Below are positions 35,464 to 43,191 of a stretch of DNA of 64,000 bases, piece after piece. The notes below the pieces were generated by a model, which searched no databases, was not told the origin of the DNA, and worked only from the letters and a program-made list of their open reading frames with translations. Position numbers and translations under genes: made by a program. Numbering within the stretch: the stretch's first letter is position 1; the number at the start of each line of letters is the position of its first letter. Source of the stretch: Polyangiaceae bacterium (GTDB taxonomy: Bacteria; Myxococcota_A; Polyangia; Polyangiales; Polyangiaceae); NCBI GenBank assembly GCA_013361525.1, contig JABFXY010000029.1:1-64000 (forward strand). Reading direction: 5' to 3'.

Positions 35464-36633
35464 ATGAAGGAAGGCGCAAAGACCGAGGGGCTTTCCCTGG
35501 ATACGCTCGCAGTTCACGCCGGTCAGCCACCGGATCCGGTGAGCGGCGCGGTGATGATGCCCATCGTCCTGTCGAGCACGTTCGCGCAACGCGCTCCTGG
35601 CGAGCATCAAGGTTTCGAATACGGAAGGAGCGGCAACCCGACACGGCGCGCGCTCGAAGCCTGCTATGCCGCGCTCGAAGGCGGCAAACACGGCTTCGCG
35701 TTCGGCAGCGGCCTCGGCGCGTCGACGACGTTGCTCTCGCTTCTGCGCTCGGGGGATCATGTCCTCACCGGCGACGACGTGTACGGCGGCACGTTTCGCC
35801 TCCTCGACAAGGTCATGGCGCCGCTCGGGATCGAGTCGAGCTTCACCGATCTGTCGGACATCGATGTCGTACGTAACAGCTTCCGGCCGAACACACGGAT
35901 GGTGTGGTTCGAGACGCCGACGAACCCGCTCCTCAAGATTTTCGACATCGCGAAGATCGCTTCCGTCGCGCGCGAGCGGGGCGCGATCGTCGTCGTCGAC
36001 AACACCTTCGCGACGCCGGTCCTGCAGAACCCGCTCGCGCTCGGCGCGACGGCCGTTCTGCACTCGGCGACGAAGTACCTCAACGGCCACTCCGACGTCA
36101 TCGGCGGCGCGGTCGTGACGAGCGACGAAGAGCTCGCGCAACGTCTCGCGTATCAGCAGAACGCCCTCGGCGCGGTGCCGAGCCCCTTCGACTGCTACCT
36201 GGTCCTGCGCGGCATCAAGACGCTTCCGCTCCGCGTCCGGCACGCGAGCGCCTCGGCCGGGATCATCGCGGACCGGCTGTCGCGCCACAAAAACGTCGGG
36301 CGCGTGATCTATCCGGGCCTGTCGTCGCACAAGGGTCACGCCCTCGCGTCGCAGCAGATGACCGGCTTCGGCGCGATGATCTCCTTCGTCATCAAGGGCG
36401 GCCTCGAGGCGTCGAAGTCGTTCCTCTCGTCGCTCGAGATCTTCGCCTGCGCGGAGAGCCTCGGCGGTGTGGAGTCGCTCGCCGAACATCCGGCGATCAT
36501 GACGCACGCGAGCGTGCCCGAAGCGCAGCGCTGCGCGCTCGGAATCGATGACGGGCTCGTTCGGCTCTCGGTCGGCGTGGAGAGCGTCGACGACCTTTGG
36601 GCCGACATCGAGCGCGCGCTCGGCAAGAGCTGA
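35464..36633 (+). CDS. Cystathionine gamma-synthase / gamma-lyase family PLP enzyme
   Basis: A 389-residue cytosolic enzyme of Cys/Met metabolism, fold type I. The signature blocks are PIVLSSTFAQ, FEYGRSGNPTR, FGSGLGASTTLLS, ETPTNPLLKIFDI and VVDNTFATP. The PLP-binding Lys is in HSATKYLNGHSDVIGG, and ESLGGVESLAEHPAIMTHAS lies near the end. SATKYLNGHSD and MTHASVP fit both cystathionine gamma-synthase (metB) and gamma-lyase (mccB/CGL), which sequence alone does not separate, so no gene symbol is given. It starts 15 bases after the kinase-like gene, but this is probably incidental. Confidence 0.9.
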   Translation: MKEGAKTEGLSLDTLAVHAGQPPDPVSGAVMMPIVLSSTFAQRAPGEHQGFEYGRSGNPTRRALEACYAALEGGKHGFAFGSGLGASTTLLSLLRSGDHVLTGDDVYGGTFRLLDKVMAPLGIESSFTDLSDIDVVRNSFRPNTRMVWFETPTNPLLKIFDIAKIASVARERGAIVVVDNTFATPVLQNPLALGATAVLHSATKYLNGHSDVIGGAVVTSDEELAQRLAYQQNALGAVPSPFDCYLVLRGIKTLPLRVRHASASAGIIADRLSRHKNVGRVIYPGLSSHKGHALASQQMTGFGAMISFVIKGGLEASKSFLSSLEIFACAESLGGVESLAEHPAIMTHASVPEAQRCALGIDDGLVRLSVGVESVDDLWADIERALGKS

Positions 36634-36671
36634 AGCGCGGCCGACACGCAATCGTTCACGAAAACTCTCGT

Positions 36672-36698
36672 GTCACCGAACGGCGTCCGTCCGGTGAC
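36672..36698 (+). terminator. Strong 12-bp hairpin after the PLP enzyme gene
   Basis: gtcaccgaacgg (36672-36683) pairs with ccgtccggtgac (36687-36698) with one mismatch and a three-base loop. It lies 39 bases after the stop. There is no T-run, so it could be a terminator, a processing site or an operator for the downstream lipoprotein gene. Confidence 0.5.
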
Positions 36699-36787
36699 CG
36701 AATTGCCTCATGGCCAGCACACCTCGGGCGCCTTCGAACGCCCGGGGGAAAGTTGCCGGCGACGAAGACCGTGCGATAAGTAGAGGC

Positions 36788-37381
36788 ATGCTTCTTCGAC
36801 CTCTTGGATCGCTTCTCGGGGTTGCCGCGTTTGCCGGCGTTGCGCTGGTCGTCGTCGGTTGCGAAGAGACGCCGCCGCCCAATCCCGAAGGCGGATTCAC
36901 GGTGAACTTCCGCGACACGGGCGCAGATTGCAGCATCGCGAGCCACGACGCCGCGATGGGTACGGTCGGGCCGAGCGGCGATCCTGCGTTGACCGCAAAC
37001 GGCTCCGGCAACGCGGACGTGTCGTGCACGATTCAGAACGCGTCCGGTGGGTTCTCGGTCTCGGTGCAGCTCACCGAGGTCGCGAACGTCCAGGTGACGA
37101 TTCCCTCGTTTTCCAACGAGAACACTGTCGACAACAAGGCGGACGGCTCGATGAGCTACGCCTCGACGGAGACCGGCGGCGACGTCTACATCTCGCCCGC
37201 CGATCCGAAGTGCAAGTTCTGGGTCGATACGGACGCCGGCCAGTTCGTTCGAGCCGGCGAGGCGTGGTTCACGTTCGAGTGCGCGTCGATCATCAGCGAG
37301 ATGAGCGACTGCGCGATGGGCACGAGCTACATCGCCGTTCGCAACTGCGAGGGCGCGAGCGAAGAAGAAGAAGAAGAGTGA
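36788..37381 (+). CDS. Lipoprotein with acidic C-terminal tail
   Basis: A 197-residue predicted lipoprotein starting at ATG 36788. The signal peptide MLLRPLGSLLGVAAFAGVALVVVGC ends in the lipobox VVVGCEE and is followed by PPPNPEG. The mature region looks like an extracellular beta-sandwich with about six cysteines (ADCSIAS, DVSCTIQN, CKFWVD, CASIIS, SDCAMG, NCEG). It ends in a run of six glutamates, which is unusual. Function unknown. A textbook intrinsic terminator follows it. Confidence 0.72.
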   Translation: MLLRPLGSLLGVAAFAGVALVVVGCEETPPPNPEGGFTVNFRDTGADCSIASHDAAMGTVGPSGDPALTANGSGNADVSCTIQNASGGFSVSVQLTEVANVQVTIPSFSNENTVDNKADGSMSYASTETGGDVYISPADPKCKFWVDTDAGQFVRAGEAWFTFECASIISEMSDCAMGTSYIAVRNCEGASEEEEEE

Positions 37382-37433
37382 TCGCCGCCCGGTCACGGGA
37401 CCAGGCGCACCAGCCTTCAGGGCATCACAGAGC

Positions 37434-37461
37434 GCGCGCGGCCAGCTGCCGCGCGCTTTTT
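37434..37461 (+). terminator. Intrinsic terminator
   Basis: gcgcgcggc (37434-37442) and gccgcgcgc (37448-37456) form a perfect nine-pair stem with a five-base loop, followed directly by ttttt. It is 53 bases after the lipoprotein stop and oriented for the plus strand; its T-run touches the stop codon of the converging phosphatase gene. Confidence 0.85.
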
Positions 37462-38389
37462 ACGTCCGCGCGCTCTTGATGCCCTTGCCGCTTTCGGAGG
37501 CGGTCGCGCCGCCGTGGGCCGAAGACGACGACGTCATCGGGCCCGGTTCGGTCGATCGGCGCGAAGACGGAGCGAGCTCGCCCTCTTCGATGCGGATCGC
37601 GAGCGCGGTAATGTTGTCCTCGCCACCCGCCTCGTTCGCCCGCTGAACCAGACGCGAGCAGAGCTCCTCGAGCTCTTTGCGGGTGAGCACCTGCGCTGCT
37701 TCGCCGTCCTTCTGGAAGCGCATCACCTCGGCGAGGATGACCTCGTCCGAGAGCATGCCCGACAGACCGTCGGAGCACAGGAGGTACACGTCGCCGTCGC
37801 GCGCTTCGTCGCTCGTGAGATCCACGACGACGTTGTCCTGCATGCCGAGGGCGCGGGTGATGACGTTCTTCGGCAGCTCCGCCCGCTCGGCCTCGGACAA
37901 CTCCGGGAACGGCTCGTTGACGAGCGAGTGGTCGCGCGTCAGCTGCTGGATCGCGCCGTCGCGAATGCGGTATGCGCGGCTGTCACCGACGTGACCGACG
38001 AACATCCGCTTCTTCTTCACCGAGAAGTGAGCGCCGACCACCGTCGTGCCCATGCCCGCGAGCGAGCGCGTCGACTGGCTCGTCTCGAAGATTCGACGGT
38101 TCGCGATGCCGATGCTCGTGAGGAGGCGGTTCTCCTCGTCCGAGAGCGTCCGGTCGAAGTGTGTCGGCCACGTGACGTCCTCGCCCGCGAGCGTTCGGAA
38201 GAAGTCCGAAATGGTCGACGTCGCGAGCTTGCTTGCGACGTCTCCGGCCGAGTGACCGCCCATGCCGTCCGCAACGACGAAGAGCCCGTGCTCGTCGTCG
38301 ATGGCGTAGCTGTCCTCGTTGTGCTCGCGCTGCCGGCCGACGTCGGAAATGCCCGCCGCGATCGCTCTGATCGAGGTCGCCCGACCCAT
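37460..38389 (-). CDS. PP2C-type Ser/Thr protein phosphatase
   Basis: A 309-residue cytosolic phosphatase of the PPM family, as found in bacterial Stp/PstP proteins. The metal and phosphate motifs are clear: SDVGRQREHNEDS, LFVVADGMGGHSAGDVAS, AGMGTTVVGA, FVGHVGDSRAYRI, CSDGLSGML and EDNITALAI with the last metal Asp. It removes phosphate from Ser/Thr, balancing bacterial Hanks-type kinases. The last 35 residues are Ser/Thr-rich and probably disordered. The ATG at 38389 was chosen; a GTG at 38407 is an alternative. A 217-base gap with the direct repeat cttgtctggtt (two copies near 38489 and 38508) separates it from frr. Confidence 0.93.
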   Translation of the reverse strand: MGRATSIRAIAAGISDVGRQREHNEDSYAIDDEHGLFVVADGMGGHSAGDVASKLATSTISDFFRTLAGEDVTWPTHFDRTLSDEENRLLTSIGIANRRIFETSQSTRSLAGMGTTVVGAHFSVKKKRMFVGHVGDSRAYRIRDGAIQQLTRDHSLVNEPFPELSEAERAELPKNVITRALGMQDNVVVDLTSDEARDGDVYLLCSDGLSGMLSDEVILAEVMRFQKDGEAAQVLTRKELEELCSRLVQRANEAGGEDNITALAIRIEEGELAPSSRRSTEPGPMTSSSSAHGGATASESGKGIKSART

Positions 38390-38606
38390 CGCAATTGACG
38401 GTCCCACTAAGCTTTGCCCCTGTCAAGGCAGCGACAAACGTGGTTCGAGGCTTCGTTGCCCCGCGCCGAGTGCGCCGCCGGCGCACCTCGCTTGTCTGGT
38501 TTGTGGCTTGTCTGGTTGTACGACCCTGGTTCCACGACACGAAGCGTGAGGCCCTGCGGCCTGTAGCCCGCAGTTGAACTCGCGGGCTGGCGCCGGGCGT
38601 TCGCGC

Positions 38607-39164
38607 TCAGACCTCCATCACGTCCTTTTCTTTCGCGGCAACGACCGTGTCGACCTGCTTCACGAGCTCGGCCGTCAGGTCCTCCACCTTCTTGCGGCTG
38701 CGGTCCGCGTCATCCTCGCTCACATCGCCGTCCTTCTGGAATTGATCGATCATCTCGATCGCATCCCGGCGGTGTTTACGGATGGCGACTTTGCATTCTT
38801 CGCCGTTCTTCCGAAGGATTTTTACGAGGTCCTTGCGCCTCTCCTCGGTCAGGGCGGGGATCGGGATGCGGATGAGGTCGCCGTCGACCTGGGGGTTGAG
38901 GCCGAGGTCGCTCTCGCGAATGGCCTTGTCGACCGCTTTGACCTGGCCCTTGTCCCAGGGCTTCACCGTCATCAGACGCGGCTCGGGCACGTTGATGTTC
39001 GCCATCTGCGCGAGCGGCGTCGCCGTCCCGTAGTAGTCGACGCGGATGCCGTCGAGCATCGAGGGGTGGGCCCTGCCCGTGCGGACCTTTGCGAGGTCAC
39101 GTCGCAGCGCCTCGAGCGCCTTATCGGCCGAGGCCCGAAGCTCCTTTAGGACGTCATCCAACAT
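38607..39164 (-). CDS. frr: Ribosome recycling factor
   Basis: A 185-residue protein of exactly the usual length. It acts with EF-G to split the ribosome after termination. The typical features are visible: LKELRASADKALEALRRDL, the VRTGRAHPSMLDGIRVDYYG region, PLAQMANINVPEPR, LRKNGEECKVAIRKHRRD and the C-terminal helix ending AKEKDVMEV. The ATG at 39164 has a ggag ribosome-binding site upstream. It is not next to rpsB, tsf or pyrH, the common bacterial arrangement, and lies divergent to an NtrC-type regulator. Confidence 0.97.
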   Translation of the reverse strand: MLDDVLKELRASADKALEALRRDLAKVRTGRAHPSMLDGIRVDYYGTATPLAQMANINVPEPRLMTVKPWDKGQVKAVDKAIRESDLGLNPQVDGDLIRIPIPALTEERRKDLVKILRKNGEECKVAIRKHRRDAIEMIDQFQKDGDVSEDDADRSRKKVEDLTAELVKQVDTVVAAKEKDVMEV

Positions 39165-39374
39165 GGTCGTGTCTCCGAGGGTCGTCGCTTCGAGCGCCGG
39201 TCCGTCTCGTTGACGGCCGGCGCCCGGACCGAAGCGCACGGCGAAGGTCTCCGGGCGCGGGTGGGTTCACGCAATCGTTCGCGCGAACCGAAACAATGTA
39301 GGGCGCGGAGCTTACCACAGACCCCGAAACTGGAAGCGGAAGCAGCGCGAAGCACCCCCGAAGGCGCAGAGGCT

Positions 39375-40835
39375 ATGCTGCCACACATGGACGAGCCCGA
39401 CTGGCGAAGCTTCTCCGTCGTCGTCGTGGACGACGAAGAGGACAACCTCGACGCCTTCCGATTCGCGTTTCGTAAGTCCTTTCAGCTTCACTACGCGCTC
39501 GGAGGCCCGGCCGCCCTGGACCTGCTCGACCGTGTCGACGCCGCCGTGATCGTCAGCGACCAGCGGATGCCGAAGATGAGCGGCATCGAGTTTCTGCGGC
39601 GCGCCAAAGAACGCCGGCCCGACGCGTTCGGAATCTTGCTCACGGCGTACGCCGACCTGCCGGTTCTCGTGGACGCGATTAACTCGGGTGCGGTCGACCG
39701 CTACGTCCAGAAACCTTGGGACTCGAAGGAGCTCACGGCGATCCTCCGGCAGGGCATCAAGAGCTTCGCGACGATTCGTGAGAACAAGCGCCTCAGGGAA
39801 CAGCTGTCTCAGTACGCCGGCTACCTCGAACGAGAGCAGCGCGACCCGCTCGACTACGGCGAGATCAGCGGAGAGAGCGCCGCGATGCGCGACGTCGCGC
39901 GGCGGATCGAAGAGGTCGCGCAGACGTCGAGCCCGGTCGTCATCGAAGCCGAGCCCGGGTGTGAGCAAGAGGTCGTCGCGCGGGCGATCCACGTCGGGTC
40001 CGATCGCGAAGAGCGCCCGTTCGTCCGCGTGACGTGCGCGGCCTTCCGCGGCGAGGCGCTCGAGCGCGAGCTCTTCGGGTGGCGCAAGGGCGCGTTCCCC
40101 ACCGCATTCGACGATCGCGCGGGTCGCTTCGAGCTCGCCGATGCCGGCACCATCTACCTCGACTCCCCCGAACGCCCCAGCCGCTCGATGCAGGCGAGAC
40201 TGCTCCGCTTGCTCGACGAGGGTGTCCTCGAGCGCGTCGGGAGCACCGACGCCAAACACGTCGACGTGCGGCTGATCGTCTCCGTCCCGCATACGTTCGA
40301 GCGGGCGTGGGCCGACGGCGATCTCTTGCCGGAGCTCGTCGCCAAGCTCGACGTGTTCCGCATCCGCCTGCCACCGCTGCGCGAGCGGAAGGAAGACATC
40401 GTGCTTTTGGCCGAGCACTTCTTGCGAAAATACGGGCGGCGAAATGCGCGCGCGGCGACGAGTCTCTCGAGCGACGCGAAGGCGATGCTCGCGGGCTACG
40501 ACTTTCCCGGCAACACGCGCGAGCTCGAGAACGTCATCGAACGCGCGGCGATCCTCGCACGCGGTGACGAGATCCAACCCGAGCACCTCGCGTTTCAGGC
40601 GCGCTCGTACGTGGTCGCGCCGGCGCCCGCGGCGCCCCCGCCGATCGAGCTTGCTCAAGCGGACGCGAGCTCCGGCCAAGCGTTGTCCACGAAGCTCGAG
40701 GAAATCGAACGTCGAGAGCTCCTTGCGGCGCTCGAGCGGTGCGGCGGTAACAAGGCCGAGGTCGCCCGCAGCCTCGGCATCCAGCGCACGACGCTCTACT
40801 ACCGGTTGAAACGGCTCGGAATCGAATCACTCTGA
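39375..40835 (+). CDS. NtrC-type response regulator with degenerate AAA+ domain
   Basis: A 486-residue protein with the three domains of sigma-54 activators. The receiver domain is intact (VVVDDEED, phospho-acceptor D62 in IVSDQRMPKMSG, switch Lys in YVQKPW). The C-terminal Fis-like helix-turn-helix is intact (GGNKAEVARSLGIQRTTLYYRLK). The central AAA+ domain keeps its outline but has lost the working residues. Walker A is EAEPGCEQE instead of GESGTGKE, the sigma-54 contact loop is GAFPTA instead of GAFTGA, Walker B is GTIYLDS instead of GTLFLDE, and the arginine-finger segment reads LLPELVAKL. It probably binds DNA under phosphorylation control but cannot act as a standard ATP-driven sigma-54 activator. 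Start ATG 39375 follows an agagg motif. Confidence 0.88.
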   Translation: MLPHMDEPDWRSFSVVVVDDEEDNLDAFRFAFRKSFQLHYALGGPAALDLLDRVDAAVIVSDQRMPKMSGIEFLRRAKERRPDAFGILLTAYADLPVLVDAINSGAVDRYVQKPWDSKELTAILRQGIKSFATIRENKRLREQLSQYAGYLEREQRDPLDYGEISGESAAMRDVARRIEEVAQTSSPVVIEAEPGCEQEVVARAIHVGSDREERPFVRVTCAAFRGEALERELFGWRKGAFPTAFDDRAGRFELADAGTIYLDSPERPSRSMQARLLRLLDEGVLERVGSTDAKHVDVRLIVSVPHTFERAWADGDLLPELVAKLDVFRIRLPPLRERKEDIVLLAEHFLRKYGRRNARAATSLSSDAKAMLAGYDFPGNTRELENVIERAAILARGDEIQPEHLAFQARSYVVAPAPAAPPPIELAQADASSGQALSTKLEEIERRELLAALERCGGNKAEVARSLGIQRTTLYYRLKRLGIESL

Positions 40836-41449
40836 GCGCCATCGATCCTCCGAAGCTCGATCCCCTACCCTCTTCGTTCTACGACCGGCCCGTGCTCGGG
40901 CTCGCGCGGGCGCTCGTCGGCAAGATCCTCGTCCACGCGACCCCGGACGGGATCGCCGCGGGGCGCATCGTCGAGACGGAGGCCTACCGAGGCCCGGAAG
41001 ACCTCGCGGCGCACAGCGCCAACGGTCGACGAACGAAGCGGACCGAGGCGATGTTTGGTCCTGCCGGGCGCGCGTACATGTTCCTCCTCTACGGAACGAG
41101 CTGGGCGTTCAACGTCACGGCCGGCGCGCTCGATCATCCCCACGCCGTGCTCGTCCGCGCGCTCGAGCCGCTCGTCGGTCACGACCTCATGGCGAGGCGC
41201 CGAAGCCTCACACCCGAGCGGCGCGAGCTCACCAACGGCCCGGGCAAGCTCTGTCAGGCGCTCGCGCTCGACCGCTCGCATTACGGCGCCTGCCTCGTGT
41301 CGAGCCCGCTCTTCATCTCCGACGGCATCTCCGGAAAGGTCGGCCGCTCGCCGCGGATCAACATCGACTACGCCGGTGTGTGGGCGCAACGCGATTGGCG
41401 CTTCTACGAACGAGACAACCGTTACGTCTCTGTCGCTCCGCGGTCGTGA
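40832..41449 (+). CDS. 3-methyladenine DNA glycosylase (AAG/MPG family)
   Basis: Removes alkylated purines such as 3-methyladenine and hypoxanthine from DNA, starting base excision repair. The single-domain protein shows LGLARALVGKILV, GRIVETEAYRGPEDLAAHS (catalytic Glu region), FGPAGRAYMFLLYGTSWAFNV, HAVLVRALEP, NGPGKLCQALAL and the final SPRINIDYAG. The family N-terminus (LPSSFYDRPVLGLA) lies upstream of the first standard start, a GTG at 40892. The true start may therefore be the CTG at 40832, which overlaps the stop of the regulator gene; this is uncertain. The arrangement suggests coupling with the regulator. Confidence 0.88.
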   Translation: MSAIDPPKLDPLPSSFYDRPVLGLARALVGKILVHATPDGIAAGRIVETEAYRGPEDLAAHSANGRRTKRTEAMFGPAGRAYMFLLYGTSWAFNVTAGALDHPHAVLVRALEPLVGHDLMARRRSLTPERRELTNGPGKLCQALALDRSHYGACLVSSPLFISDGISGKVGRSPRINIDYAGVWAQRDWRFYERDNRYVSVAPRS

Positions 41450-41534
41450 CGCGCCGCAAGACGAGGCCGTTTTGTCGCCGCGCCTCGATGCGTTCGCTAC
41501 ACTCTCGCTCGTCTCGGGCTACGCGGGGCAACCC

Positions 41535-42608
41535 ATGCGATTTTGGCCATTCGGCAAAGACAAAGAGCCCAAGGACGTCGAGTTCGTGTCGCGGGTCGTG
41601 TCAGGCACCACGCGCGACGGCTCCATCGTTCGCGCGAAGGTAACCGTCTCGCTCCAAGAGGCTCTCACGTCGCGCGGGGCAGACGAAATCGTCGACGACG
41701 CCGCGCGAGGTCTCGCGGCGGCGCTCTCGTCCGCAGAAGAGCCCAATGCTCTCGTTGGACAGGAGGCGGTCCTCGCGCGTGACACGCTCGCGCGAATGAA
41801 GCCGAGGCAGGAGGTGCGCGGGGTCGACGTCGTCGCGCTGCACATCGTCTCGGAGAGCGCGATCCTGACGCCGCGTCCCATTTCGTCGAACCCACCGGCA
41901 GCGCACGCGCCGATCTCGAGCAGACCCCCTTCGGGCGGATCGAGCCGGCCGAGCCCGCCCGGGCCGCGACGGCCGTCGTCGTCGTCGCAGATGCTCGCGG
42001 TGCGCGACAGCCGCCTCATCCCCGAAGGTGCCTCCGTCGAGACAGCCGCCTACGCGATCGTGCCATTGCTTCGCGATGCCTCCACCCGCGTGCTGGTCGG
42101 CATCCTGCGCGCCTGTGATCTCGTGATCGTCCGCGGCATGCGCCTCGACTCGAGCTCGAGCGACGACCTCGGCGATCTCGTGCCTGCATCCACCGCCGCT
42201 CCTGGTCGCTTCGCGGACGAGCGACGCGACGAGCTGTCGCGGTGGGAAGACAAGCTCGGTCGTCGCAAGATCGACGGCCTCCGTACGGAGGCGAGCGCGA
42301 TCGTCTGCTACTTCCTGCACACGAGCCTCACGCGCGCGGACGTCGAATCCAAGGTCTCGACCGCGCTCCTCGAGGCCGCCGCGCACAGCGCATTCGAAGA
42401 AGAAGGCCCGCTGTCGGAGCTGCCGCGTTACCTGGGTCACGCCGGCGATCCCACGGACGAGCTCGCCGCGAAGGTGTTGTCGGTCCTCAAAGAGTCGTCG
42501 GACGTCCTCGGATCGTTCACCGTGATGCTCACGCCGGTGCTCGCGTCGCTGCAGGAAGACTTCGCCTTCGCCAGCCGGCAGATCAAGCTGAGCGGCGTGA
42601 AGGCTTGA
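41535..42608 (+). CDS. Hypothetical protein with Pro/Ser-rich linker
   Basis: A 357-residue cytosolic protein with no family recognised. The first 105 residues (MRFWPFGKDKEPKDVEFVSR, RDGSIVRAKVTVSLQEAL) form a small alpha/beta domain, then about 45 residues of Pro/Ser-rich linker lead into a helical C-terminal domain of about 200 residues (AAYAIVPLLRDASTRVLVGI, LRTEASAIVCYFLHTSLTRADV). The start ATG 41535 lies 85 bases after the DNA glycosylase stop. The two-domain layout with a flexible linker suggests an adaptor-like protein, but this is only a guess. It converges on the next minus-strand lipoprotein. Confidence 0.6.
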   Translation: MRFWPFGKDKEPKDVEFVSRVVSGTTRDGSIVRAKVTVSLQEALTSRGADEIVDDAARGLAAALSSAEEPNALVGQEAVLARDTLARMKPRQEVRGVDVVALHIVSESAILTPRPISSNPPAAHAPISSRPPSGGSSRPSPPGPRRPSSSSQMLAVRDSRLIPEGASVETAAYAIVPLLRDASTRVLVGILRACDLVIVRGMRLDSSSSDDLGDLVPASTAAPGRFADERRDELSRWEDKLGRRKIDGLRTEASAIVCYFLHTSLTRADVESKVSTALLEAAAHSAFEEEGPLSELPRYLGHAGDPTDELAAKVLSVLKESSDVLGSFTVMLTPVLASLQEDFAFASRQIKLSGVKA

Positions 42609-42622
42609 GCCCGAGATGACGC

Positions 42623-42638
42623 ATCGCCGCGTGGCGAT
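42623..42638. terminator. Short hairpin between convergent genes
   Basis: atcgcc (42623-42628) and ggcgat (42633-42638) form a six-pair stem with a gcgt loop in the 29-base convergent gap. It may help end both transcripts; no T-run is present. Confidence 0.35.
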
Positions 42639-43117
42639 CAGAAATCTTTGATCGTCCAGCCGTCCTCCTGACGGACGAACGTGACGACCAACCCCTGTCC
42701 GTAGACCATCGACGCAAGCCTGTCGCTCGCGTGCTCGATGGGTGTTCCTCGATCGAGCGCATCGCGCATCGAGCCGAGCCGCGACTCGAGATCCGCGCGC
42801 ATCGACCCCTGCCACGCCTCGCGCAGCTTGTCCTCGGTGATGGGATCGTCGCCCGATCGCTCTTCCTTCGGAACGAACTGCATCAACACGTCGAAGCGGC
42901 CGTCGGCATGCGCACGCAGGAAGGACGCGATGGTCTGCTCCGGCGTCGCGCGCGGATAGCCCGACGTCGCCGGTGGCCGCGGCGGACGTCGCTCGATCGG
43001 CTCGGTCGCGACGGCGCTGCTCTCGGTCGGCGCGAGGTAGACGATCTCCGTCGTCGAAGGACCCGCGGAAGTGCACCCGATCGCCAACATCGTGAGCAGC
43101 CCGGCCACGTTCCTCAT
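42638..43117 (-). CDS. Small lipoprotein, last gene of the RpoC-clamp-like cluster
   Basis: A 159-residue predicted lipoprotein starting at ATG 43117. The signal peptide ends in the lipobox MLAIGCTSA. A Pro/Glu-rich spacer precedes a compact alpha/beta domain: TPEQTIASFLRAHADGRFDVLMQFVPKEE at its start and LVVTFVRQEDGWTIKDF at its end. That layout resembles the NTF2-like or DUF4878-type lipoproteins, in which a helix pair is followed by strands. Its function is unknown. It follows the beta-helix gene by 74 bases on the same strand and is probably the last member of that cluster. Confidence 0.65.
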   Translation of the reverse strand: MRNVAGLLTMLAIGCTSAGPSTTEIVYLAPTESSAVATEPIERRPPRPPATSGYPRATPEQTIASFLRAHADGRFDVLMQFVPKEERSGDDPITEDKLREAWQGSMRADLESRLGSMRDALDRGTPIEHASDRLASMVYGQGLVVTFVRQEDGWTIKDF

Positions 43118-43191
43118 CGCGCTCGCCCCTCCGAGAACGAGACGAGCGTAGACGTGGTGCGTGACGGGGTCGACTCGAGAGCCGGCGACGC

